Of a stretch of 64,000 bases of DNA, positions 52,395 to 61,121 are shown in pieces; position 1 is the first letter of the stretch; each line of letters opens with the position of its first letter. The stretch lies in NCBI GenBank assembly GCA_021774445.1, contig JAJFJA010000055.1, forward strand, positions 62,001 through 126,000, read 5' to 3'. The position numbers were made by a program, and so were the translations under genes. The notes below the pieces were generated by a model. That model was not told the DNA's origin. It saw only the letters and a program-made list of their open reading frames with translations, and did not search any database. Source of the stretch: Alphaproteobacteria bacterium (GTDB lineage: Bacteria > Pseudomonadota > Alphaproteobacteria > UBA6615).

Positions 52395-53704
52395 GTTTTG
52401 GTCGCCTGACGGGCAAAGAGCTCGCGGAACACCGGATAGATGTCTCCCGGCCGCGCAATGCGTTTCATGGCAAAATTGGGCCAGTTTCCGGCGACGGTCC
52501 GATAGGAGCGCCAAAGTGCCGCGCCGCTTTGGCTGTCCAGCACCAATTCGGCCTCCCGCTCATCGACGATTTCGACATAGGCGTAGTACTGGCACAACGG
52601 CATCAACTCCTCTTCCAGCAGCGCCACGCAGCGCGCCGAATCGCCAGTGAAGTTCTCCCCATCCGAGGCTTGCGCCGCGTAGATGTTCCATTCCTTCGTC
52701 GGGTAGCGATCTCCCACGACCTTCAGCATTTCCTTGAGCGCGGTGCTGACCACTGTGCCGCCGGTCTCCCGGCTGTAGAAGAATGTTTCCTCGTCGACTT
52801 CCGAGGCTTCGTGGGTGTGCCGGATGAACACCACGTCGGTACGCTCGTAGCGCCGCTCCAGGAACATGTGCAGCAGCACGAAGAACCGCTTCGCCAGCTC
52901 CTTCTCACGCTCGCCCATGGAGCCTGAAACGTCCATCATGCAGATCATCACCGCCTTGGTATTCGGCTGCGGCTGCAGCTCGAACCGGTTGAAGCGGACG
53001 TCCATGGGATCGATGAACGGCACCGCCCGGCGCTTGCGGTTGAGGACTTCAAGCTCTTGCCGGAGTTCGGCCAGCCGCGCCGCGGTCGCCTGGGTCGGCC
53101 TGGCCTCTCCCTCGAGCGCAAAGATCTGGCGTTCGATCTCCTCCGCATCGGCCAGGCGCGGCCGGCGCAGGGCCAGCCGCCGCGCGAAGCTGTTGCGCAT
53201 GGTGCGCAGCACGTTCAGGTTGGTCTGGGTGCCCGAGGTTGTGTGGCCGGCGCGCTGCGGTTTGTAGGCGACAACTTCCCGCAGACTGGTTTTCTCCAAG
53301 TCCGGCAGTTCAAGGTCGTCGAAGAACAGATCGAGGAACTCATCTCGCGTCAGAACGAAACGAAATTCGTCTTCGCCCTCGCCGGACTCCGCACCCTCCT
53401 TGCCGCCGCCCTCGCCGCCGCCGCTCGGCGGTTTGGCGATCTCGTCGCCGCTGACGAATTCCTTGTTGCCGGGAAACACCCGCTCGCGCCGCCCGTTGCG
53501 CGCGCTGTGATGGAACTGCGGTTCTTCGATCCCCTTGGTGGGAATACTGATCGACTCGCCGCTAGCGATGTCCGTGACCTTGCGCTCGCGGATGGACTCG
53601 TTCACCACCTGCTTGATATGCGCCCGCGCCCGTCGGATGAACCTCTGGCGGTTGCCCAGGCTTTTGTCCTTCGGATTAAGGCGGCGGTCGACGAATTGCG
53701 GCAT
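52391..53704 (-). CDS. YeaH/YhbH family protein (DUF444, von Willebrand-like)
   Basis: 437 aa. N-terminus MPQFVDRRLNPKDKSLGNRQRFIRR is the family signature; a glycine/acidic linker (about 95-115) and a C-terminal vWA-like domain with a MIDAS motif DVSGSMGE (about residue 260) follow. Substrate partner of the neighbouring PrkA kinase in the conserved cluster. Between prkA (26-bp gap) and spoVR (ATGA overlap). Confidence 0.94.
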   Translation of the reverse strand: MPQFVDRRLNPKDKSLGNRQRFIRRARAHIKQVVNESIRERKVTDIASGESISIPTKGIEEPQFHHSARNGRRERVFPGNKEFVSGDEIAKPPSGGGEGGGKEGAESGEGEDEFRFVLTRDEFLDLFFDDLELPDLEKTSLREVVAYKPQRAGHTTSGTQTNLNVLRTMRNSFARRLALRRPRLADAEEIERQIFALEGEARPTQATAARLAELRQELEVLNRKRRAVPFIDPMDVRFNRFELQPQPNTKAVMICMMDVSGSMGEREKELAKRFFVLLHMFLERRYERTDVVFIRHTHEASEVDEETFFYSRETGGTVVSTALKEMLKVVGDRYPTKEWNIYAAQASDGENFTGDSARCVALLEEELMPLCQYYAYVEIVDEREAELVLDSQSGAALWRSYRTVAGNWPNFAMKRIARPGDIYPVFRELFARQATKT

Positions 53705-53730
53705 CGCTTTCGAGCCCCGTTGCTGATCGG

Positions 53731-55665
53731 TCAGCCTGCCTTATTCACGCGCATATACCACTCCACCAGGCGCCGTACCTGCCGCTCGGTGTAACCACGG
53801 CTGACCATCCGCCGCACAAATTCGCTGTGCTTGGCGTCGGTCTCGCCATCTTTCTTCGAGCCGAAGCTGATCACCGGCAGCAGATCCTCGACCTTCGAGA
53901 ACATCCGCCTCTCGATCACCTCGCGGAGCTTCTCATAGCTCGTCCAGGACGGATTCTTGCCGGCATTCTGCGACCGCGCCCTGAGGGCGAATTTTACGAC
54001 CTCATTACGGAAGTCTTTCGGGTTGGCGATCCCCGCGGGCTTTTCGATCTTCGACAGCTCGGCATCCAACACCGAACGATTGAAGATCTGGCCGGTATCG
54101 GGGTCTTTGTAATCCTGTTCTTCGATCCAGGCATCGGCATAGGCGATGTAGCGGTCGAACAGGTTCTGGCCATATTCCGTATAGGATTCCAGATAGGCTT
54201 TCTGGATTTCGTGGCCGATGAATTCCGCATAGCGCGGCGACAGCTCGGACTTGATGAATTCGAGATAGGCCGATTCCTCGGCATCCGGGAACTGTTCGCG
54301 CTTGATCGCTTGTTCCAGCACATACATCAGATGCACCGGGTCGGCGGCCACCTCCTCGGTGTCGTAGTTGAATGTTTCCGACAGCACCTTGAAGGCGAAG
54401 CGCGTGCTCACGCCGGTCATGCCTTCGTCCACGCCCGCAGCGTCGCGATACTCTTGCATCGACTTCGCCTTCGGATCGGTGTCTTTCAGGTTTTCGCCGT
54501 CATAGATGCGCATCTTTGAATAGAGCGTCGAGTTCTCGTGCTCCTTCAGCCGCGTCAGGGTGCAGAAGCGCGACAGCGTCATCAACGTTTCTGAAGAGCA
54601 GGGCGCTTCGCCGAGCTGGCTTTCCTCAAGCAGCTTGGCGTAGATGCGAGATTCTTCGGAAACCCTGAGACAGTAAGGCACCTTGACCACCGAGATGCGG
54701 TCGAGGAACGCTTCGTTATTCCGGTTGCTCTTGAATTGCTGCCATTCGGCCTCGTTCGAATGGGCCAAGACGACGCCCTGGAAGGGAAACGCGCCGAATG
54801 ACTCGGTCCCCAGGTAGTTGCCTTCCTGTGTCGCCGTCAGCAGCGGATGCAGCACCTTGATCGGTGCTTTGAACATCTCCACGAACTCCAGCATGCCCTG
54901 GGTCGTCCGGTTGAGGCCGCCCAAATAGCTGTAGGCGTCGGGGTCGCCTTGGCTGAAATATTCCAGCTTGCGGATATCGACCTTGCCCACCAGTGCCGAG
55001 ATATCCTGATTGTTCTCGTCGCCCGGTTCGGTTTTGGCGATAGCCACCTGCCGCAGCGTCGACGGCATCAGTCGCACGACCGAGAATTTCGAAATATCGC
55101 CTTCGAATTCGTCCAGCCGCTTGACCGCCCAGGGTGACCGCAGGCCGGTCAGCCTACGGCTGGCAATGCCATACTTATTCTCCAGCAGATCGCCCATCCG
55201 CTCGCGATCGAACAAGCCCAACGGTGATTCGAACAGCGGGCTGACTTGGTCCGCGGCCTTGAGCGCATAGATCGGGTACTTCTCCATCAATTGCTTGAGC
55301 CGCTCGGCCAGCGACGACTTGCCGCCACCCACCGGCCCGAGCAGATAAAGGATCTGTTTGCGTTCTTCCAGGCCCTGTGCGGCGTAACGGAAATATCCAA
55401 CGATCCGCTCGATGGTATCTTCCATGCCGAAGAAATCGCTGAACGCCGGATAGCGCTTGATTGTGCGGTTAAGGAAGATCCGGCCCAGCCGGGTATCCTT
55501 GCTGGTATCGACCAGTTCCGGCTCGCCGATTGCTGCGATCATGCGCTCCGCGGCGGTTTGGTACATCCCCGGATCGTCGCGGCAGGCCAGGAGATAGTCA
55601 TGCAACGACATCTCTTCTTGGGCTTCGCGGCCGTACACGTCGGAAAACAGGTCAAACACATCCAT
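53731..55665 (-). CDS. prkA: PrkA family serine protein kinase (AAA+)
   Basis: 644 aa. PrkA-type protein: N-terminal AAA domain with P-loop GPVGGGKSSLAERL and a C-terminal kinase-like domain with IDRISVVKVPYCLRVSEES and DTEEVAADPVHLMYVLE. Homologue of E. coli YeaG. The frame extends to 55740; ATG 55665 is chosen, since CCGGAG lies 7 nt upstream and the protein then starts MDVFDLFSDVYGREAQ. Whether it truly phosphorylates proteins or acts as a protease is debated for the family. First gene of the cluster. Confidence 0.95.
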   Translation of the reverse strand: MDVFDLFSDVYGREAQEEMSLHDYLLACRDDPGMYQTAAERMIAAIGEPELVDTSKDTRLGRIFLNRTIKRYPAFSDFFGMEDTIERIVGYFRYAAQGLEERKQILYLLGPVGGGKSSLAERLKQLMEKYPIYALKAADQVSPLFESPLGLFDRERMGDLLENKYGIASRRLTGLRSPWAVKRLDEFEGDISKFSVVRLMPSTLRQVAIAKTEPGDENNQDISALVGKVDIRKLEYFSQGDPDAYSYLGGLNRTTQGMLEFVEMFKAPIKVLHPLLTATQEGNYLGTESFGAFPFQGVVLAHSNEAEWQQFKSNRNNEAFLDRISVVKVPYCLRVSEESRIYAKLLEESQLGEAPCSSETLMTLSRFCTLTRLKEHENSTLYSKMRIYDGENLKDTDPKAKSMQEYRDAAGVDEGMTGVSTRFAFKVLSETFNYDTEEVAADPVHLMYVLEQAIKREQFPDAEESAYLEFIKSELSPRYAEFIGHEIQKAYLESYTEYGQNLFDRYIAYADAWIEEQDYKDPDTGQIFNRSVLDAELSKIEKPAGIANPKDFRNEVVKFALRARSQNAGKNPSWTSYEKLREVIERRMFSKVEDLLPVISFGSKKDGETDAKHSEFVRRMVSRGYTERQVRRLVEWYMRVNKAG

Positions 55666-55979
55666 GGCGAACTCCGGATCGGGCAATGTTGTTGCTACGG
55701 GGCGAGAATCATCCTCCAGCGAATCAGAGCCGATGCGCACACTTGTCCGGTCCTTGCTGCCGGAGACGGCAGCAATTGAATTGCGGGGAACTGGCCGGTT
55801 TGTGTTTCAGTCTTCGACAATCGAGTCTCCATCGCATCGGAGAGATTCTTATTGCACTGAATATACACTACTTAGGCATGGTAAATAATATATGAAGCGT
55901 CTCTTTGACATTCTTACGCGCTGCTATCCGGGCCGATAAAGAAACTGTGATAAGTATGACCAATAGTGCGTCGCCGCCA

Positions 55980-56015
55980 CGATTCAATTACCGGCTTCGC
56001 TTGGAGTCGTTTTTT
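55980..56015 (+). terminator. Weak terminator-like hairpin
   Basis: CGATTC (55980-55985) and GAGTCG (56004-56009) pair with one G-U, followed by six T (56010-56015). The loop of 18 nt is long. No plus-strand gene precedes it, so it may mark an unannotated transcript or be chance. Confidence 0.3.
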
Positions 56016-56264
56016 CTGCATAGGCGGTGAATTACCACTTTCTATCGTCCCGCTTTTGTCAAGTGAGCCCCTGGCGCTCGGTTTTCAGATTATCCGCCAG
56101 GACACGGCGACCAGGAGCCACTCGCCGCCCGGGGTTGGGGGTCGGAGACGCCTCCGAGGACGTGGCTGCCACGGTCGGCGAAACATAGGCCTGACCCGGC
56201 AACCAAGTCTCGAACGGTTCGTGACACAAGCACCTCATCGGCGGCGGCCAGGATCGCCCCGCGG

Positions 56265-56291
56265 TTGACAGCGCTGGGCACCCTCTATAGC
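56265..56291 (+). promoter_or_regulatory. Possible rpmJ promoter
   Basis: Perfect TTGACA (56265-56270), 15-bp spacer, TATAGC (56286-56291), about 30 bp before rpmJ. The spacer is shorter than the optimal 17 bp. Confidence 0.45.
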
Positions 56292-56321
56292 TTCCGCCTC
56301 CGCTAACCCAAGGACAGGTTC

Positions 56322-56447
56322 ATGAAGGTCGTCAACTCGATCAAGACCATCAAGAAGCGGCACAAAGACTGCCAGGTCGTGCGGCGGCGTGGGCGTATCT
56401 ACGTCATCAACAAGACCAACCGGCGCTTTAAGGCCCGCCAGGGCTAA
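56322..56447 (+). CDS. rpmJ: Large ribosomal subunit protein bL36
   Basis: 41 aa: [20 protein letters not shown] to [12 protein letters not shown], preceded by AAGGA. It has a single Cys and lacks the four-ligand zinc ribbon, so it is the zinc-independent (C-) form found in most alphaproteobacteria. Too short for many ORF callers. It stands alone, away from ribosomal operons, as expected for this form. Confidence 0.95.
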   Translation: MKVVNSIKTIKKRHKDCQVVRRRGRIYVINKTNRRFKARQG

Positions 56448-56590
56448 CCCGCATCGCTTCTTTTCCGCACATCCTCAGGGCAGGCGACGCCTTGGGGCCG
56501 ATTTGCTGTGGCTGCGGGTTGACAGCATAGCCTCGCCACCGCCACCCTCCGCCTGCGGCCCACATGAGCGCAGCTGCCGGAAGGCGAGCC

Positions 56591-58078
56591 ATGAAATTAC
56601 CCGACCCCGACGCTGGGATTATCGCCAGGCGCGAGCAGATTATCGCCGCCATGCGCGCCATTGTGCCGGGTGAGGGGGTCATCACCGACGCCGACGCCCT
56701 AGCCGTTTATGAGAGTGACGGCCTAACCGCCTACCGCCAGCTACCCCTGATCGCGGTGTTGCCGGAGACCACGGCCCAGGTCAGCCGGATAATGGCGTAT
56801 TGCAACGAGCATGGCGTCAAGATCGTCCCCCGCGGGGCCGGGACGTCGTTGTCTGGCGGCGCCCTGCCGGCCGCCGACGCCATCACCCTCGGTTTGGGCA
56901 AATTCAACCGCGTCCTCGATATCGACCTCGCCAACCGCTGTGTGACCGTTCAGCCCGGTGTCACCAATTTGGCGATCAGCGATGCTGTAGCGTCACACGA
57001 CTTCTATTACGCCCCGGATCCGTCCAGCCAAATCGCCTGTACCATCGGTGGCAACGTGGCTGAGAATTCCGGCGGCGTGCACTGCCTCAAATACGGCTTA
57101 ACCACCAATAATCTGCTCGGTGTCGAGTTGGTCTTGTCCGACGGTGAGATCCTCCGTCTCGGTGGCAAGCACCTCGATGCGGCGGGTTACGATTTGCTCG
57201 GCGTTATCACCGGCTCCGAAGGCCTGCTCGGCATCATTACCGAGGTGACGGTCCGGGTGCTGAAAAAGCCTGAGGTCGCACGGGCGTTGCTCATCGGTTT
57301 CCCCAGTTCCGCCGCCGCCGGCGCGGCCGTGGCCGGCATCATCGCCGATGGCATCATCCCCGGCGGGATGGAGATGATGGACAGACCGGCCATCGCCGCC
57401 GCCGAGGCTTTCGTACAGGTTGGCTACCCGCTGGATGTCGAGGCCTTGATGATCGTCGAGCTGGACGGGCCGCCACCGGAAGTCAGCTATCTCATTGAGC
57501 GTGTTCGCGCCATTGCGGAGTCCCATGGCGCTTCCTCGATCCGGGTGAGCGAGACCGAGGAAGAACGGTTGCAATTCTGGGCCGGGCGCAAGGCCGCTTT
57601 TCCCGCCGTCGGCCGCATCAGTCCCGACTACTACTGCATGGACGGCACCATTCCGCGCCACCGCCTGCCCGAGGTCTTGGACCGCATCACCGCTTTGTCG
57701 GCAGACTATGGCCTGCGTGTCGCCAATGTCTTTCATGCCGGCGACGGCAACCTGCATCCCCTTATTCTCTACGACGCCAACAAACCGGGTGAGTTGGACA
57801 AGGCGGAGTCTTTCGGCTCGGAAATATTGACGCTTTGCGTCGAGGTCGGCGGCGTGCTGACCGGCGAACATGGCGTCGGCGTCGAAAAGCGCGATCTCAT
57901 GGGCACGATGTTCACCGAGACCGATCTCAACCATCAGCAACGCGTGAAATGCGCCTTCGACCCCGGCCAGCTGCTCAATCCGGGCAAAGTCTTTCCCATT
58001 CTGCACCGCTGCGCCGAGCTTGGCCGCGTCCATATTCATCGTGGCGAGACGCGCTTCCCGGATCTGCCGAGTTTCTAG
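56591..58078 (+). CDS. glcD: Glycolate oxidase FAD-binding subunit
   Basis: Oxidises glycolate to glyoxylate, passing electrons to the quinone pool with GlcE and GlcF. 495 aa: FAD_binding_4 domain (about 55-230: VKIVPRGAGTSLSGGA, CTIGGNVAENSGGVHCLKYG, TGSEGLLGIITEVTV) and a C-terminal FAD-linked oxidase domain with VFHAGDGNLHPLI and GEHGVGVEKRDLM. AAGG precedes ATG 56591 by 8 nt; the frame upstream is untranslated. D-lactate dehydrogenases of the same family are an alternative, but the glcDEF order argues for glycolate. Confidence 0.94.
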   Translation: MKLPDPDAGIIARREQIIAAMRAIVPGEGVITDADALAVYESDGLTAYRQLPLIAVLPETTAQVSRIMAYCNEHGVKIVPRGAGTSLSGGALPAADAITLGLGKFNRVLDIDLANRCVTVQPGVTNLAISDAVASHDFYYAPDPSSQIACTIGGNVAENSGGVHCLKYGLTTNNLLGVELVLSDGEILRLGGKHLDAAGYDLLGVITGSEGLLGIITEVTVRVLKKPEVARALLIGFPSSAAAGAAVAGIIADGIIPGGMEMMDRPAIAAAEAFVQVGYPLDVEALMIVELDGPPPEVSYLIERVRAIAESHGASSIRVSETEEERLQFWAGRKAAFPAVGRISPDYYCMDGTIPRHRLPEVLDRITALSADYGLRVANVFHAGDGNLHPLILYDANKPGELDKAESFGSEILTLCVEVGGVLTGEHGVGVEKRDLMGTMFTETDLNHQQRVKCAFDPGQLLNPGKVFPILHRCAELGRVHIHRGETRFPDLPSF

Positions 58079-58097
58079 CCCGTGCACCGCCGCGCTG

Positions 58098-59330
58098 ATG
58101 ACCGATAACGCCACCATCCGCCCGCAAGACGCGGCCCAAATCGAGGAAGTCATCGCCTGGGCGCTGGACACCGCGACCCCGCTAAACGTCACCGCCGCCG
58201 GCAGCAAGCAGACCCTCGGCCGTCCCGTGGCGGCGCAACGGGCCTTGGATACCTCGGCGCTCAGCGGCATCTCCTTGTATCAGCCCGAAGAGCTGGTGCT
58301 CACCGCCGGGCCGGCGACGCCAATGGCCGAAATCGAACGGCGGCTCGCCGATCAGCGCCAGCAATTGGCGTTCGAGCCGCCCGATCTCGGGCCCTTGTTG
58401 GGCCAGCCTGCCGCGGCGGGGACCTTGGTCGGCACCGTTGCTTGCAACTTGGCCGGCAGCCGCCGCGTTAAGGCCGGCGCCGCCCGCGATCATGTCCTTG
58501 GGATTCACGCCGTCAGCGGCCGCGGCGAGATCTTCAAAACCGGCGGCCGGGTCGTCAAGAACGTCACCGGTTACGACCTTAGCAAGTTGCTGACCGGCTC
58601 CTTCGGTACTTTGGCGGTGATCACCGAGTTGACCGTCAAAGTGCTGCCGGCACCCGAGAAGACCCGCACCGTGCTGGTCTATGGCCTCGACGATGCCGCG
58701 GCGACGGCGGCCATGACCGTCGCCCTCAATAGCAGCCAAGAGGTCTCCGGTGCCGCTCATTTGCCGGCACCCCTGGCGGCACTCTCCAGCGTCGACCATG
58801 TTGGCAATGCTGGACGGGCGGTCACGGCGTTGCGGGTCGAGGGCGTCGGACCGTCGGTTACCGCCCGCTGCGCGGCGCTGAGAAACGCCCTTGCCGGCTT
58901 CGGGGCGGGCGAGGAGTTGCATAGCCGCCGCAGCACGACCCTGTGGCGCGAGCTGCGCGACGTCGCCACCTTCCAGCCCCATTCCGACCAGCCCTTGTGG
59001 CGGCTCTCCACCGCTCCCCAAGCCGGGCATCAGATCGCCGCCGCGATCCTGCGGCAGTTCGACGGTCAGGCCTACTATGATTGGGGCGGCGGCCTCGTCT
59101 GGCTGGCCGTGCCGGCAACCACCGAGGCGGCCGGTCATGCCCAGGTCAGGGCGGCGCTGGCGTCCGCCGGCGGCCACGCCACGTTGATCCGCGCGCCCGC
59201 ATCCCTGCGCGCCACGGTGCCGGTTTTCGAGCCGCTACCGGCGCCGATATTGCAGCTTACGCGGCGCATCCGCGAAGGCTTCGACCCCAAGGGCATCCTC
59301 AACCCGGGGCGCATGTACGCGGAGATCTAG
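58098..59330 (+). CDS. glcE: Glycolate oxidase subunit GlcE
   Basis: 410 aa, second FAD_binding_4 protein but without the full catalytic C-terminal domain: NVTAAGSKQTLGRPV, VGTVACNLAGSRRVKAGAARDHVLGIHAV, GGRVVKNVTGYDLSKLLTGSFGTLAVITELTVKV and a C-terminal RIREGFDPKGILNPGRMY. The frame is open to 58020; ATG 58098 (MTDNATIRPQDAAQIEEVI) is chosen, 19 bp after glcD. Confidence 0.93.
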   Translation: MTDNATIRPQDAAQIEEVIAWALDTATPLNVTAAGSKQTLGRPVAAQRALDTSALSGISLYQPEELVLTAGPATPMAEIERRLADQRQQLAFEPPDLGPLLGQPAAAGTLVGTVACNLAGSRRVKAGAARDHVLGIHAVSGRGEIFKTGGRVVKNVTGYDLSKLLTGSFGTLAVITELTVKVLPAPEKTRTVLVYGLDDAAATAAMTVALNSSQEVSGAAHLPAPLAALSSVDHVGNAGRAVTALRVEGVGPSVTARCAALRNALAGFGAGEELHSRRSTTLWRELRDVATFQPHSDQPLWRLSTAPQAGHQIAAAILRQFDGQAYYDWGGGLVWLAVPATTEAAGHAQVRAALASAGGHATLIRAPASLRATVPVFEPLPAPILQLTRRIREGFDPKGILNPGRMYAEI

Positions 59331-59336
59331 CGAGCC

Positions 59337-60626
59337 ATGCAAACGAACTTTTCCATCGCCCAGTTGGCCGATCCCGATATTGCCGAGGCCGAGCAAATCC
59401 TCCGGGCCTGCGTCCATTGCGGCTTCTGCACGGCGACCTGTCCGACTTATGTCTTGTTGGGCGACGAACTCGACAGTCCGCGCGGTCGCATCTACCTCAT
59501 CAAGGACATGCTGGAGAACGACCGCCCGGCTAGTGACCAGGTCGTCAGACATGTCGACCGCTGCCTGTCCTGCCTGGCCTGCATGACGACGTGCCCGTCC
59601 GGCGTCAACTACATGCATTTGGTCGACCACGCGCGCCGCCATATTGAGCGCACCCATACGCGCCCCGTGCCCGAGCGTTTACTCCGAAGCCTGCTGGCCT
59701 ATGTGCTGCCGCGCCCGGGCGTCTTCCGTCTATCGTTGCGTGGCGCCACCATGGCCCGACCTTTCGCCCGCGCGTTGCCGGGCCGCTTGCGCCGTTTGGT
59801 CGAGATGACGCCGCGGCGCGTCAGCCGCCGCGCCAAGGTCGATCGCCCGCAGACCGTTGCCGCCGAAGGCACACGGCGCGCTCGCGTCGCCTTGCTGTCT
59901 AGCTGTGCCCAGCAAGTTCTCGCCAGCCAGATCAACGAGGCGACGATTCGCCTGCTCACCCGCCACGGCACTGAAGTCGTTATTGCCGAGGGCATGGGCT
60001 GTTGCGGCGCCTTGGTTCACCATTTGGGCAAGGAGGCGGCGGCCAAGGCGCAAGCGCGCGCCAATATCGATGCCTGGTGCAAGGTCGACGAAACCGGCGA
60101 ACTCGATGCGATCATCGTCAACGCCAGCGGCTGCGGCACCGTGATCAAGGACTACGGCCATATGTTCCGCAACGACCCGCAATACCGCGCCAAGGCCGCC
60201 CGCATATCGGCGCTGGCCCGCGATATCACCGAATTCATGGTCGACCGCGACTTGGCGCCGCTACAGGGGCAGCGGCGCGAGCGCGTGACTTATCACGCCG
60301 CTTGTTCGATGCAGCATGGCCAGCGGGTGATCGCACCGCCGAAACAACTGCTTCAGCGCGCTGGGTTCTCTGTCTCCGAGCCGGCTGAGTCCCATCTGTG
60401 CTGCGGTTCGGCCGGAACCTACAACCTCTTGCAGCCTGAGTTGGCGGACCGGCTCGGCGCCCGCAAGGCCGACAATTTGGCGGCGACGAAGCCGGACATG
60501 ATCGCCACCGGCAACATCGGCTGCATGACCCAGATCGCCCAGCATCTGCAGGTGCCTGTCGTCCACACGGTTGAGCTGCTCGATTGGGCCACCGGTGGTC
60601 CCAAGCCGCCGGCGCTGCCCGACTAG
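59337..60626 (+). CDS. glcF: Glycolate oxidase iron-sulfur subunit
   Basis: 429 aa. Two 4Fe-4S motifs: CVHCGFCTATCPTY (about 24-37) and CLSCLACMTTCPSG (about 77-90), then two CCG domains (GMGCCGALVHHLGKE, HLCCGSAGTYN). It carries electrons from GlcD to quinone. Starts 6 bp after glcE. No glcC regulator or glcG/glcB is adjacent; a 70-bp gap separates the convergent DUF3052 gene. Confidence 0.95.
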   Translation: MQTNFSIAQLADPDIAEAEQILRACVHCGFCTATCPTYVLLGDELDSPRGRIYLIKDMLENDRPASDQVVRHVDRCLSCLACMTTCPSGVNYMHLVDHARRHIERTHTRPVPERLLRSLLAYVLPRPGVFRLSLRGATMARPFARALPGRLRRLVEMTPRRVSRRAKVDRPQTVAAEGTRRARVALLSSCAQQVLASQINEATIRLLTRHGTEVVIAEGMGCCGALVHHLGKEAAAKAQARANIDAWCKVDETGELDAIIVNASGCGTVIKDYGHMFRNDPQYRAKAARISALARDITEFMVDRDLAPLQGQRRERVTYHAACSMQHGQRVIAPPKQLLQRAGFSVSEPAESHLCCGSAGTYNLLQPELADRLGARKADNLAATKPDMIATGNIGCMTQIAQHLQVPVVHTVELLDWATGGPKPPALPD

Positions 60627-60695
60627 ACCGGTAGCCGCGGCGATCCAGGGGTGCCACCGGGCTAGCCCGTGGCCTTGCAGGCCGCGCCCGACTGA

Positions 60696-61121
60696 CTAAC
60701 CTTTGCGGTCCGCCAGGCGGTAGACGAATTTCAGTCCCGACCACCGTTCGTCGACCGCGCAGACCTTCACATCCACCAGCCCCGCGTCCAGCCCGGTTGT
60801 GCGCACCACGTTGCCGTCCAGGTCGGTCGCCATCTTTGCCGCCTTCTTCGGCCAGGCAATCCACAGCGCGCCATCGACCTTTATTTTGTTTTTCAAGGTG
60901 CCGATTCGCCGCTTCAGTTGGCGCGCGTCTTTGCAGCAGGCCAAGATCACATCGGCCGGTCCCCCACGCAGCCCGAAACGCATCGTTGCGTCGTCCGGTG
61001 GCCGTGGTTGTTCCGCCGGCCAGCCGTCCGGCCAATCCGTATCGGGATCGACGACCATCACCAGATGTCCGGGCTTGATTCCAAGTTTCTTCGGCAACGG
61101 GGTTCCCGAGTAACCGACCAT
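60696..61121 (-). CDS. DUF3052 domain protein
   Basis: 141 aa. From ATG 61121 the protein begins MVGYSGTPLPKKLGIKPGHLV, the family opening, and continues FGLRGGPADVILACCKDARQL, LWIAWPKKAAKMATDLDGNVVR and ends VDERWSGLKFVYRLADRK. Function unknown; no catalytic site is recognised. The upstream frame to 61358 is untranslated and antisense-like. Start and upstream stop overlap as TGATG, so it is coupled to the peptidase gene. Confidence 0.9.
   Translation of the reverse strand: MVGYSGTPLPKKLGIKPGHLVMVVDPDTDWPDGWPAEQPRPPDDATMRFGLRGGPADVILACCKDARQLKRRIGTLKNKIKVDGALWIAWPKKAAKMATDLDGNVVRTTGLDAGLVDVKVCAVDERWSGLKFVYRLADRKG

Larger units (their letters stand above)
55666..56321. other. Gene-free 656-bp region between prkA and rpmJ
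   Basis: Longest gap in the window; short frames here have no recognisable product. The first part (55666-55970) is AT-richer and should hold the prkA promoter. On the plus strand a hairpin with T6 ends at 56015. At 56161-56173 there is a perfect CGTGGC-T-GCCACG palindrome. No sigma54 or EcfG promoter could be assigned to prkA by eye. Confidence 0.5.

Noticed and set aside
55966..56268. 100-aa plus frame in the prkA-rpmJ gap
   Set aside because: No ribosome-binding site, Arg-rich, no hydrophobic or conserved segment; not better than chance.
57098..58270. 390-aa open frame antisense to glcD and glcE
   Set aside because: Overlaps two intact genes with complete motifs; no domain seen.
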